A stretch of 32,286 nt of DNA, taken from assembly GCA_003645695.1 (NCBI GenBank), contig QNBN01000005.1, positions 1 through 32,286 of the forward strand, written 5' to 3'. The notes under the pieces were generated by a model. It was not told the DNA's origin and made no database searches. It worked only from the letters and a program-made list of their open reading frames with translations. This document shows positions 1 through 8,646 of this stretch, one piece after another (within the stretch, counting starts at the first letter, position 1; every line of letters begins with the position of its first letter). Position numbers and translations under genes: made by a program. The DNA is from Spirochaetota bacterium. Its GTDB lineage: Bacteria > Spirochaetota > B62-G9.

Positions 1-94
1 GCCTTTCCAAAGGCGAGAAATCTTGCTTTTTCCCTTATAATTAAAGATTCAATTAAAGATTTCTCTCTTCACTTCGTTTCGTTCGAAATGACAT
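1..94. repeat. Palindromic intergenic repeat family A, copy 1 (truncated by window edge)
   Basis: gcctttccaaaggcgagaaatcttgctttttccctta...aaagatttct...cgttcgaaatgacat; nearly the same as the copy at 147-245. Confidence 0.8.
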
Positions 95-146
95 AAGACG
101 TCGATTTTCTTAAAAGTTTTACTCATTTATTCAAAGCATGGCCTCA

Positions 147-245
147 TGTCATTTCGAGCCTTTCCAAAGGCGAGAAATCTTGTTTTTCCCTTACAATTAA
201 AGATTTCGTCGCTTTGCTCAAAATTGCACTCCGTTCGAAATGACA
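147..245. repeat. Palindromic intergenic repeat family A, copy 2
   Basis: tgtcatttcgagcctttccaaaggcgagaaatctt...aaagatttcgtcgctttgctc...cgttcgaaatgaca; ends are inverted (TGTCATTTCGA / CGAAATGACA) and it contains a GCCTTT-CC-AAAGGC hairpin. Confidence 0.85.
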
Positions 246-353
246 TAACTATTATTTTTTTAGTCAGGCTACACATCTTTAACAAATCTAAAATCCCAAT
301 TCTCCAGGCGATTGAGTATTTATTTAAATATGATTAATGCTTATAAAAAAACC

Positions 354-385
354 TTGGATTTATATAAAATTGGATTTATATAAAA
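354..385. repeat. Perfect 2 x 16 bp tandem duplication (ttggatttatataaaa)
   Basis: Direct reading: ttggatttatataaaa ttggatttatataaaa. Confidence 0.9.
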
Positions 386-575
386 ACAGATAGGCTCACA
401 AAGTGGGAATGGCACAAAAAGAGGAAAGACGCATGATAGAAAAAGTGGATAGTATTAACTTTCTAGTTTAATGAAAAATGTCTACCAAATTAGGTAACAT
501 TTACACTATTTCTAAATTAAAAAATTCAAGGCTATAATCTATTAAGCAAAATTATTTTGTATTCTTGTCAAAACC

Positions 576-1871
576 TCAATCATCTATTACCCTTATAATA
601 GCGTTTTTATCTTTCACTTCTTTTAGATTAACGATTTCTTTAAAAGCATTTCTTACATTCTTTTCTAAAGCCCTATGTGTAAGCATAATCAATGGTACGT
701 ACTCATTCTTCTCTTCCACCTCTTTCTGGATTACAGAAGCTATACTTATATTATGATTTCCGAGTATTCCAGAAATTTTAGAAAGTATACCTGGACGGTC
801 TAAAACGTTGAATTTAAAGTAATACCTGTAATTACTTTCCTCAAAATTTAACTGTTTTAAATTATTAAAAAAGCTATAGACCTTTGGATTGTACTCATAA
901 TTACTTTTTATCTTCAAAGCGATATCAACTATATCAGCAACAACGGCACTTGATGTAGGATTTGCACCTGCCCCTTTGCCATAGTACATCGATTTACCCA
1001 AAAAATCTGAATACACCATTATAGCATTATCCTCCCAATTAACTGCAGCAAGGGGATTTTTTTCACTTACCAGTGCCGGATGAACCCCTACGATAATACC
1101 ATCATCAACCCTTTCAGCTATAGCCAGGAGTTTAAGAACAAAGCCAAGTTCCATTGCATAACTTACATCTAATTTATCAATTTTTTCTATTCCTTCAACA
1201 AACACCTTATTTATATCCACTTCTGTACTAAATGCCAGCGATGAAAGAATGGTAATTTTATGTTTTGCATCTCCCCCTGAAATATCCAGTGTGGGATCAG
1301 TTTCGGCAAAACCAAGTTTTTGAGCCGTTTTTAATGCCTCTTTAAAACTTACCCCCTCTTTTATCATTTTTGTTAATATAAAGTTTGATGTACCATTTAA
1401 AATCCCAATTATTTTATGTATCTTATTACCAACAAGAGCTTCTTTCAAAGTCTTAATTATTGGTATTCCCCCACCAACAGAGGCTTCGCAACCAAGCTCA
1501 AGTTTTTTAGAAACAAGTAACGGGACTATTTCGCTCTTGTACTGAGCCAATAATGCTTTATTTGCTGTTACAATATGCTTTCCCTTTCCAATTGCTTTTA
1601 AAATTACATTCTTCGCAGTTGTAGTCCCACCTATTAGCTCAACTACAATGTCTACTTCTTTTGAATTTAATGCCTCATCCACCGATGTGGTAAAAACAGA
1701 ATTTGGAATATTAAGTTCGTCCTTTTTGGCTTTATTTATATCAACTGCCTTGTTTATCGTTATGTTAATTCCAGATTTATTTCTGATTAAATCTCCGTTT
1801 TGCATTATCAATTTGTATAATCCTGTCCCAATGGTACCAAGTCCAATAATTGCAATACCAACTTTTTTCAT
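576..1871 (-). CDS. hom: Homoserine dehydrogenase with C-terminal ACT domain
   Basis: 431 aa; N-terminal GLGTIGTGLYKL Rossmann motif, VVELIGGTTTAKN, TANKALLA, GGGIPIIKTLKEAL, GILNGTSNFILTKM, FAETDPTLDISGGDAKHK; C-terminal ACT-like FNVLDRPGILSKISGILGNHNISIASV. Confidence 0.96.
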   Translation of the reverse strand: MKKVGIAIIGLGTIGTGLYKLIMQNGDLIRNKSGINITINKAVDINKAKKDELNIPNSVFTTSVDEALNSKEVDIVVELIGGTTTAKNVILKAIGKGKHIVTANKALLAQYKSEIVPLLVSKKLELGCEASVGGGIPIIKTLKEALVGNKIHKIIGILNGTSNFILTKMIKEGVSFKEALKTAQKLGFAETDPTLDISGGDAKHKITILSSLAFSTEVDINKVFVEGIEKIDKLDVSYAMELGFVLKLLAIAERVDDGIIVGVHPALVSEKNPLAAVNWEDNAIMVYSDFLGKSMYYGKGAGANPTSSAVVADIVDIALKIKSNYEYNPKVYSFFNNLKQLNFEESNYRYYFKFNVLDRPGILSKISGILGNHNISIASVIQKEVEEKNEYVPLIMLTHRALEKNVRNAFKEIVNLKEVKDKNAIIRVIDD

Positions 1872-1880
1872 ACTCTATCC

Positions 1881-2489
1881 TCAGATTTTTTCTTTCAAAT
1901 AATCCTTTAGCTTATCATAATCTTCAAAAACAACAAACTGTGGGAATTCTTTAACAACATTTTTCGGTGGTCTGAATAGTATACCAAGATCAGCCTCTTT
2001 TAACATTGTTGTATCATTGTAGGAGTCTCCCATGGATATAACCCTAAAATTGAGGGACTTAAGTGCAACTACTGCCTTCTTTTTTCCATCCTTCTGTCTT
2101 AGATGATAATCAACAATAGTGTCTGTTTCATCCACTTTGAGCTGATTGCAGAATAATGTAGGATACCCCAATTTTTCCATTAACGGCATTGCAAACTCGT
2201 AGAATGTATCGGATAGAATAATAACCTGTACTTTTGACCTTAACCAATCAAGGAACCTTCTGGCTCCAGGCAAAGGATCAATTCTTTTAATTACATTCTG
2301 GATATCTTTAAGTTTTAGATTATTATCCTTTAATATCTCCAACCTTCCTTTCATAAGCTTATCATAATCTGGGACATCCCTTGTTGTTAGTTTGAGTTTT
2401 TCAATTCCAGTTTCCTCCGAAAATGCAATCCATATCTCCGGAACCAAAACTCCTTCAAGATCAGTTGCAACAACGGTTGGCTTGTCCAT
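1881..2489 (-). CDS. thrH: ThrH-like HAD phosphatase (bifunctional phosphoserine phosphatase / phosphoserine:homoserine phosphotransferase family)
   Basis: 202 aa; HAD motif I-like DLEGVLVPEIW, motif II LSDTF, motif IV MGDSYNDTTML; overall ThrH-like; SD ggagaaatagttATG; ends 9 nt before hom start. Confidence 0.85.
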   Translation of the reverse strand: MDKPTVVATDLEGVLVPEIWIAFSEETGIEKLKLTTRDVPDYDKLMKGRLEILKDNNLKLKDIQNVIKRIDPLPGARRFLDWLRSKVQVIILSDTFYEFAMPLMEKLGYPTLFCNQLKVDETDTIVDYHLRQKDGKKKAVVALKSLNFRVISMGDSYNDTTMLKEADLGILFRPPKNVVKEFPQFVVFEDYDKLKDYLKEKI

Positions 2490-2564
2490 AACTATTTCTC
2501 CGCATTTATAATAATGCTTTAATATACAACATACCTATTTTTTTTGTCAATAATGCATTATATA

Positions 2565-2610
2565 AAAAGAGAGCTGGGTATATAGCATTGTTTCATCCAG
2601 CCCTCTTTTA
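2565..2610 (-). terminator. Rho-independent terminator downstream of the OmpA-family gene
   Basis: Imperfect stem AAAGAG(A)GCTGG / CCAGC(C)CTCTTT; T-rich on the minus strand after the stem. Confidence 0.7.
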
Positions 2611-2620
2611 TAACTAAACC

Positions 2621-5600
2621 TTATTTTTTAGTTAGGTAAAATTCAACACGCCTGTTTCTGGCTCTTCCGGATTCAGTTGAATTGTCATCAATAGGCTGCG
2701 TTTCTCCTCTACCCTCAATGGATAATCTTTCTTTATCTACATCATGTTCAACGAGGTATTCATATACCGAGTAAGCCCTTTTTTCGGAGAGTTTCATATT
2801 ATAATCAGCAGGGCCAACAGAATCGGTATGCCCAACTATCTTTATTTTGTAGTTTGGAAACTTATCCAGGATTTGAATTAATCTGTTCAGTATTGGATAA
2901 CTGGATGGTAGCAAATCTGCTTTATCAAACTCGAACTGTATAGAATTAATCATTATTTTAAGACCATAGGGGGTTTTAATGACAAGGATATCTGTATCAA
3001 AATCTCTTTCTGCTTCAGTACTATTTTTATAAATGTCAGAGGTGGTAAGTACCGCCGCATAACTGCTCGCTGAATCTACCAACACCTTCCAATCACCATT
3101 TACTCTTTTGTATGTATAGTTGTCAGGCGGCCTAAAACTTGAAGGCATAGGCACAGGATCGGAGTATCCATCCCATTTTATAACGCCCTTATAGTTTCCT
3201 TTGCCTTTAAAGGTTTTGAAAGGTGAGCTTTTATCAATTTTATCATTCCATTTTCTGTAAATATTAACCTGCCACTGGGCTACACCATTTGTATCATGTA
3301 CATCAAGATTCAAATAGAGAGTATCAGCTTCACCATCACCATCAGGAGAAAACAGTTTTGGTGAAGCTACAAACTTATAATCCGGAGGGGTCCTATCAAC
3401 TATAACTGTAAGCTTATTGCTTACAGGATGATTCCCACTCCTGTATTCAAGCTTCATGTTAAAGCTATAAATTGCATCGCGAACTATTTTTCCATTTTCA
3501 TCAGTTCCATCCCATCTTATAATAGTAGGCGGGATTCCCTCACCCTTTATTCTTTTGATAACCTTTCCCTGATAGTCCATTATACCTATAAACCAATTTT
3601 CCAGATCCTTATCGGAAGATATACTCGGGACTATCTCAAGATAATCGAAATAGCCGTCATTATTTGGGGATATGCCCTCCTGATCGGATACGATCGTTAC
3701 TTTTTCATATCTGGTAACGAGCTTAATTCCTTTAATCTGTTTTTTAGTAACATTACCCGCAACATCTTTACCTACAATTATGTAGTTGTATATACCTTCC
3801 GGGAGTGGTTCTCCCTGCGCATTTCTTCCATCCCAAACAACCTCCGAAGGTGGAAGGCCTTTCCACTTAAAATCCTTAACTATTTCACCGGCATAATTTA
3901 CTATTTTTGCTTCATAGTTATCATTCTCTTCACCCACTATTTTCTGATATATTTTTATAGTCTCTTTACTCCCATCATTGTTGGGAGATATATAAAGGTC
4001 TTTTGCATATACTTCAATAGTTGGAGCTTTTACATCTACCTTAATATCCTTGGGTTTAGAAATTGGGTTATTTCCGGAATCATACAGTATACTGAAAGCG
4101 ACAGTGTATATACCATCTGGAACAACATTGCCAGTGTCATCCTTACCATCCCATTCAATTTTATCCGGCAGGAATTTACCCATATTTTCATTATTGAAAC
4201 TCCTTACCACCTTTTGTGAATTGCTCTTAATCACTACCTTCCAGCTTACAATTCCCTCTTTGTTATTTGTATTCAGGTTCAAAGTAACTGTATCCTTATT
4301 TCCATCTCCATTCGGTGAAAAGGCAAAGTAATTGGAAACAATAGATATTTCTTCAAATCCAGTCACAAGTTTAATTGGTCCTATTGTTGCTGTTGTAGAG
4401 TTTCCAACTTTATCTTTACCCACTATTATGTATGTATACATCCCTTCAACTGGTGATTTATTGTTATCACCCATGCCATCCCATACAACTACGGAAGGTG
4501 GATTTGTCCCGAAATTGAAGGTTTTAAAGGTTGCTCCTACTGAGTTTACTATTTTTGCCTCAAAAACATCACCTTCACCTGCCTCAATCTTCTGGCTAAT
4601 ACTTACGGTATCCTTAATACCATCTCCATTTGGTGAAAATGCATTACTACTCATACTCAAGCTGATTTTTGGGGGTGTTGTATCTATTACTATATACTTA
4701 AAATATTCTTCAGGGTGGTTACCACTCTCGTAATTTACCCTAAATTTCAAGATGTACCTTCCATCTTTCAACCTCCTACCATTTTCATCCTTTCCATTAA
4801 AGCTGATTACATAAGGAAAATCTCTCTTTCCAGAAAACTTTCTTACAACTTGATTCTCCTCGTTCAAAACATCAAGTTCCCAATCAATAAGACCTTCCTT
4901 ACTACTTGCAAAAAGTCTTATATCATCTATATCAAAAAATCCGTCTCCATTCGGTGAAAAAGCCCTGAATATTGGGGATGCTGATATCTTTTCGTACTTC
5001 GTCTTTACTATAATTCCATCTATCTTTGAAGAAGAACGGTTACTTGCCTTATCATAAGCCTCTACTATAAATGTATATACTCCTTCAGGGACTATTAATC
5101 CATCATTATTCTTCCCATCCCAAACAAACCTATCTGGAGCCCTACCTGTATATTCCTTTTTCAGCACAACATTTTTATCCTTATTCAAAATCTTCAATAC
5201 AACCGTATCATCCTTTACAATATCTTTACTCTTTATATTTATTGTAAGTGTATCTTTTACACCATCACCATTGGGCGAAAAAAGAAGCTCCTTTGTAGCA
5301 GGAGTAGCCTCAACCAGAGGCACTACAGTATCAACTATAATCAATTTTTTATCCGTAATGGACTTGTTGTTATTTTCATCCCAGGCAGACAGAACATAGT
5401 AATAATAACCATCAGGTACTACTCTACCTTTAGAATCCTCACCATCCCATTCTATATACTCAGGGATTTTAACCTCCTCTTTCTTTGCAAAAATCCTTTT
5501 AATATACTTCTCCAAAGTCATGTGTTTAATTTTTCTAACATCCTGTGCAACAAAGCTCTTTACAGGCTTACCCTCCTGATCCAGGATATCAAGCTTCCAT

Positions 5601-6652
5601 CCAAAGACCATAGTATTGTCTGTAATTTTAAGATCAAAATGTGCATTATCGTTTATTCCATCATGATTGGGAGAAAAATATTCATTCCTGGCCAGAACTG
5701 CTATTTTCGGGGGTTTCTTATCATATGTGCCAAATGCCACGCTGACTCCTGCATTATTTAGGTACTCCTTTTTACCATTGTAAGATACAGGAAGAAGAGA
5801 GTATGATACCTGTACATCGTAATCCTTTAATCCAAAATTAATATCAAAGCCGAATGATAGGGGGGACACATCCTGTGCGCCTAAATTCAACCCTATTTTT
5901 ACATTAACCATATCAAAAAAGATGTTTTCAACTCCAAATCCCCAGAACAAATGGAAAGGATTAACAGGAACCAGAAGATGCGTTAAAATTCTACCTTTGT
6001 AAAATCCCTTTCTTGCAACCTCGGCGCTTCCACCTACATCAATCCCCATGGGTGGAAATGTATCGTATCCTGTATATGAAACATTCTTCCCCAGATTTTT
6101 TAAAGATGCCCCAACAGAATAATCAAAAAGACCTAATCCCGTACCTCCAACACTTTTTCTGTATATTGTGCCAAGATCAAGAGATGCTATAAGTTCCTTT
6201 TCAAGGCCATTTGCATATCCTAAGTTTATGGCACTTCCAAAGAGCCATTCATCGCTTATATACTTTGAAAAGCTAAATCTACCATTAAAAATGTCTCCTG
6301 CATTAATCCCGGATGGTGAAAACTGGGATACAAAATTACCTGATAAAACACCATAATTTGTTGGGAAACTAACCCTGCCATTCATCAAAAAATCACTAGA
6401 ACCAAATCCCCCCAGTGAAATATCGGCTGTTATTCTTTTTGTATCACCATATGCTGCTGGATTGTACAGTCCTGAATCCATACTCATAAAAGTTGAAACT
6501 CCTGATCCTCCGAGTGGAAAGAAGGATATACCATTACCTAGATAAAAAATCTGAGAACCCGGAATTTCAGCAGAGAATAAATTACCATTTAAAACCAAAA
6601 ATATCAAAAATGTTACAATAAGAATTAATCTTTTATAATTTCTCATTTCCAT
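2621..6652 (-). CDS. Large OmpA-family outer-membrane/peptidoglycan-associated protein with N-terminal beta-rich region and about eight FlgD/CHU-like Ig repeats
   Basis: 1343 aa; signal peptide; eight S-P-[ND]-[GNH]-D-G motifs about 107 aa apart, each followed by a WDGxDxxG...P(D/E)GxYxYxI module; C-terminal OmpA domain IQFEFDKADLLPSSYPILNRL...KIVGHTDSVGPADYNMKLSEKRAYSVYEYL...GRGETQPIDDN...RARNRRVEF. Confidence 0.93.
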   Translation of the reverse strand: MEMRNYKRLILIVTFLIFLVLNGNLFSAEIPGSQIFYLGNGISFFPLGGSGVSTFMSMDSGLYNPAAYGDTKRITADISLGGFGSSDFLMNGRVSFPTNYGVLSGNFVSQFSPSGINAGDIFNGRFSFSKYISDEWLFGSAINLGYANGLEKELIASLDLGTIYRKSVGGTGLGLFDYSVGASLKNLGKNVSYTGYDTFPPMGIDVGGSAEVARKGFYKGRILTHLLVPVNPFHLFWGFGVENIFFDMVNVKIGLNLGAQDVSPLSFGFDINFGLKDYDVQVSYSLLPVSYNGKKEYLNNAGVSVAFGTYDKKPPKIAVLARNEYFSPNHDGINDNAHFDLKITDNTMVFGWKLDILDQEGKPVKSFVAQDVRKIKHMTLEKYIKRIFAKKEEVKIPEYIEWDGEDSKGRVVPDGYYYYVLSAWDENNNKSITDKKLIIVDTVVPLVEATPATKELLFSPNGDGVKDTLTINIKSKDIVKDDTVVLKILNKDKNVVLKKEYTGRAPDRFVWDGKNNDGLIVPEGVYTFIVEAYDKASNRSSSKIDGIIVKTKYEKISASPIFRAFSPNGDGFFDIDDIRLFASSKEGLIDWELDVLNEENQVVRKFSGKRDFPYVISFNGKDENGRRLKDGRYILKFRVNYESGNHPEEYFKYIVIDTTPPKISLSMSSNAFSPNGDGIKDTVSISQKIEAGEGDVFEAKIVNSVGATFKTFNFGTNPPSVVVWDGMGDNNKSPVEGMYTYIIVGKDKVGNSTTATIGPIKLVTGFEEISIVSNYFAFSPNGDGNKDTVTLNLNTNNKEGIVSWKVVIKSNSQKVVRSFNNENMGKFLPDKIEWDGKDDTGNVVPDGIYTVAFSILYDSGNNPISKPKDIKVDVKAPTIEVYAKDLYISPNNDGSKETIKIYQKIVGEENDNYEAKIVNYAGEIVKDFKWKGLPPSEVVWDGRNAQGEPLPEGIYNYIIVGKDVAGNVTKKQIKGIKLVTRYEKVTIVSDQEGISPNNDGYFDYLEIVPSISSDKDLENWFIGIMDYQGKVIKRIKGEGIPPTIIRWDGTDENGKIVRDAIYSFNMKLEYRSGNHPVSNKLTVIVDRTPPDYKFVASPKLFSPDGDGEADTLYLNLDVHDTNGVAQWQVNIYRKWNDKIDKSSPFKTFKGKGNYKGVIKWDGYSDPVPMPSSFRPPDNYTYKRVNGDWKVLVDSASSYAAVLTTSDIYKNSTEAERDFDTDILVIKTPYGLKIMINSIQFEFDKADLLPSSYPILNRLIQILDKFPNYKIKIVGHTDSVGPADYNMKLSEKRAYSVYEYLVEHDVDKERLSIEGRGETQPIDDNSTESGRARNRRVEFYLTKK

Positions 6653-6704
6653 TTTTGGTCACCATCCCTTATTTTTTAAATATGGTTTTATTCATCAAAA
6701 TTAC

Positions 6705-6838
6705 GCTTTTTTGTACCAAAATTTATGATTAATTAGAATAGCAAAATATCCAAGGATATTTAAATCTAATTTTTTTATAGGTATAAAACGAATAGACAAA
6801 TCTGCTCTTTTATTATGATTAAAGCTGTACTTGCCTAT
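6705..6838 (-). repeat. Intergenic repeat family B, copy B1
   Basis: Reverse complement ataggcaagt...aatcataataaa...tattcgttttatacctataaaaaa...ttggtacaaaa aligns along its length with 10007-10138. Confidence 0.8.
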
Positions 6839-6850
6839 ATATCCATTGAA

Positions 6851-8038
6851 TTAATATAATTCTACATTAATACCATTTCTATAACCTGAATCCATCAAAT
6901 AGTAAGTCTTAATCCCATTGTTGCTGTATCTACCATAACTTTTTTTCGATAAAATAGGAAGAGGACTTTTTTTACCAAAAAAGTGTCCGGTTTTTTCCAG
7001 AAGGCCTAAAAGCCCACTTAGCTTTTTTTCCCTCACATATCGATATACCGAATACGATGTAACTCCGGTCAATTTTTCAAGATATTTAAGAGCATCATCA
7101 AAGTATCCAACATCATCTATTAATCCAACTTTTTTGGCCATGTTTGCGGTAAATACTCTTCCATCAGCAAGAGATTTTATATCTTTAATACTTAGATTTT
7201 TTCTATTCAGTTTCACCACTCCAATAAATCTTCCAAGTAGCTCATCAACTATTCTCTGCATCCATTTAACCTCATCAGGATCTACATCTTTGAATGGAGA
7301 CATCAAGTCCTTATGTTTACCACTTTTGATAACAACGTATTTAACTCCATATTTTTCCATAAGATTTTTAAAGTTAAAGTTATACATTATTACTCCTATA
7401 CTACCCGTTATCGCAGTAGGGTAGGCGAAAATATAATCTGAGGCAGAAGCAATATAATAGGCACCAGAGGCACCGATATCCTTTATATATGTAATTACAG
7501 GGATAGAATGTTTCTTCTTAAACTCTTCTATTTCATGATATATCATATCGCTTGCAGTAACAGTGCCTCCAGGGCTGTTAACGAGAAGTATGATCCCCTT
7601 AACGTCCGGAGATTTTTTAATAAGACTTAGCCTGTTTTTTATTCCTTCTACCATGCTCTCGCGGGAAGCAAAACCATAGAAGCTACTCTCCTCTTCTTCT
7701 GAGATAATACCATTCACATCTATAATAACGAAGCTATTTGCTGATCCAGATCCCCCCTTTACATACTCTTTTGAATACAAAATTTCTTTACGTTGAAATG
7801 GTACTTTGCTCCGCTGACTTATGCCCATAAAAAGGATGATTATTATAAAGACAATATTTAACAGTATGCTAAAAACAAAAATCCCTGTTGCAACAGCCCG
7901 AAGAATTACATCAGTTAGATAGTATCTTCTTTCCCCTATCCCAAATTTATCCTTATTAACTCTATGAAGTTTTTTTGAATTATTAATATTTTTACTTTTT
8001 AATTTTGATTTATAGTACATAGTTTTATCATACGTCAT
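6851..8038 (-). CDS. sppA: Signal peptide peptidase SppA (S49 family), membrane-anchored
   Basis: 395 aa; N-terminal TM; VKGIILLVNSPGGTVTASDMIYHEI, DIGASGAYYIASASDYIFA (catalytic Ser), GSIGVIM, KSGKHKDLMSPFKDVDPDE (catalytic Lys), LADGRVFTANMAKKVGLID. Confidence 0.95.
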   Translation of the reverse strand: MTYDKTMYYKSKLKSKNINNSKKLHRVNKDKFGIGERRYYLTDVILRAVATGIFVFSILLNIVFIIIILFMGISQRSKVPFQRKEILYSKEYVKGGSGSANSFVIIDVNGIISEEEESSFYGFASRESMVEGIKNRLSLIKKSPDVKGIILLVNSPGGTVTASDMIYHEIEEFKKKHSIPVITYIKDIGASGAYYIASASDYIFAYPTAITGSIGVIMYNFNFKNLMEKYGVKYVVIKSGKHKDLMSPFKDVDPDEVKWMQRIVDELLGRFIGVVKLNRKNLSIKDIKSLADGRVFTANMAKKVGLIDDVGYFDDALKYLEKLTGVTSYSVYRYVREKKLSGLLGLLEKTGHFFGKKSPLPILSKKSYGRYSNNGIKTYYLMDSGYRNGINVELY

Positions 8039-8397
8039 GTTATTGCTGATGTCAATATATCTTAGTACAAATTAGGAGTAAAGATCAGAAAGGCAGAGTT
8101 TTAATCAAGATTTATAGCTTTCGTGTGCTTATTCGTGTTATACGATTTCCCGAGAAATTATTACGGCATAAGACCAGTATTTAACAAAAATTGTCGTATT
8201 AAGATAATTAAAAAATTATTTCTTCATAAAATATCCAATATCATTCAACGAAATAATCCACTAAGCTTGAATTACAATAAAATTATTGCCCAAAATTCAC
8301 TGCACAATCTTTTCCTGCTTCCACGGATAAGATAATTAAAGATAATTGACGTTCCAGCTGGATAAAAGAACTTTAATATTAAAATGTAGAAAAATAT

Positions 8398-8430
8398 AAG
8401 GGAGCAACATTATTAATATGCTGCTCCCTT
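8398..8430. other. Strong intergenic hairpin AAGGGAGCA-N15-TGCTCCCTT
   Basis: Perfect 9-bp stem; T-rich only on the minus-strand side; could be a terminator or leader structure. Confidence 0.6.
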
Positions 8431-8450
8431 ATTAAAGAAGGAGGTTTATT

Positions 8451-8495
8451 ATGAATTTTCCTTATTATTTATATTTTAGACCAAAAAATACTTGA
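8451..8495 (+). CDS. Possible 14-aa micropeptide ORF (MNFPYYLYFRPKNT)
   Basis: Strong SD gaaggagg 6-7 nt upstream of ATG, then stop TGA; directly downstream of the 8398-8430 hairpin. Confidence 0.3.
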   Translation: MNFPYYLYFRPKNT

Positions 8496-8523
8496 CTGAA
8501 TTTTATTTATAATTTAGTATAAT
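8492..8523 (+). promoter_or_regulatory. Possible sigma70-type promoter for the SBP gene (TTGACT ... TATAAT)
   Basis: TTGACT at 8492-8497 and TATAAT at 8518-8523; the 20-nt spacer is longer than ideal, so only tentative. Confidence 0.3.
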
Positions 8524-8568
8524 AATAACTTAACATTAATTTAACATAAAATTAATAATTAGGCAAGG

Positions 8569-8579
8569 AAGGAGGTGAT
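8569..8579 (+). promoter_or_regulatory. Extended Shine-Dalgarno sequence AAGGAGGTGAT with no well-placed start codon
   Basis: 11-nt match to the canonical anti-SD complement, about 68 nt upstream of the real start at 8647, which has its own SD (gaaggaggagtaaacATG). Confidence 0.6.
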
Positions 8580-8646
8580 TTTTTTTACTAATTTTCTCAA
8601 TTTTTGTTTATTTGTAAACTAAAATCTTATTGAAGGAGGAGTAAAC

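Noticed and set aside
1-245. CRISPR array
   Set aside because: Only two adjacent repeat copies with long palindromic units, no regular spacers and no cas genes.
146-337. 63-aa ORF in the left intergenic region
   Set aside because: It runs through the family A palindromic repeat and has no SD; noncoding repeat is the better explanation.
3428-4733. Long plus-strand ORFs (263, 93 and 133 aa) antisense to the OmpA-family gene
   Set aside because: They lie opposite a strongly supported repetitive coding sequence, have low-complexity Ile/Phe/Ser-rich content and no recognisable domain or clear RBS; likely by-products of the repeated sense codons.
8123-8335. 70-aa plus-strand ORF between sppA and the SBP gene
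   Set aside because: No SD, no domain, basic/Asn-rich translation of AT-rich intergenic DNA; may contain a decayed family B copy.
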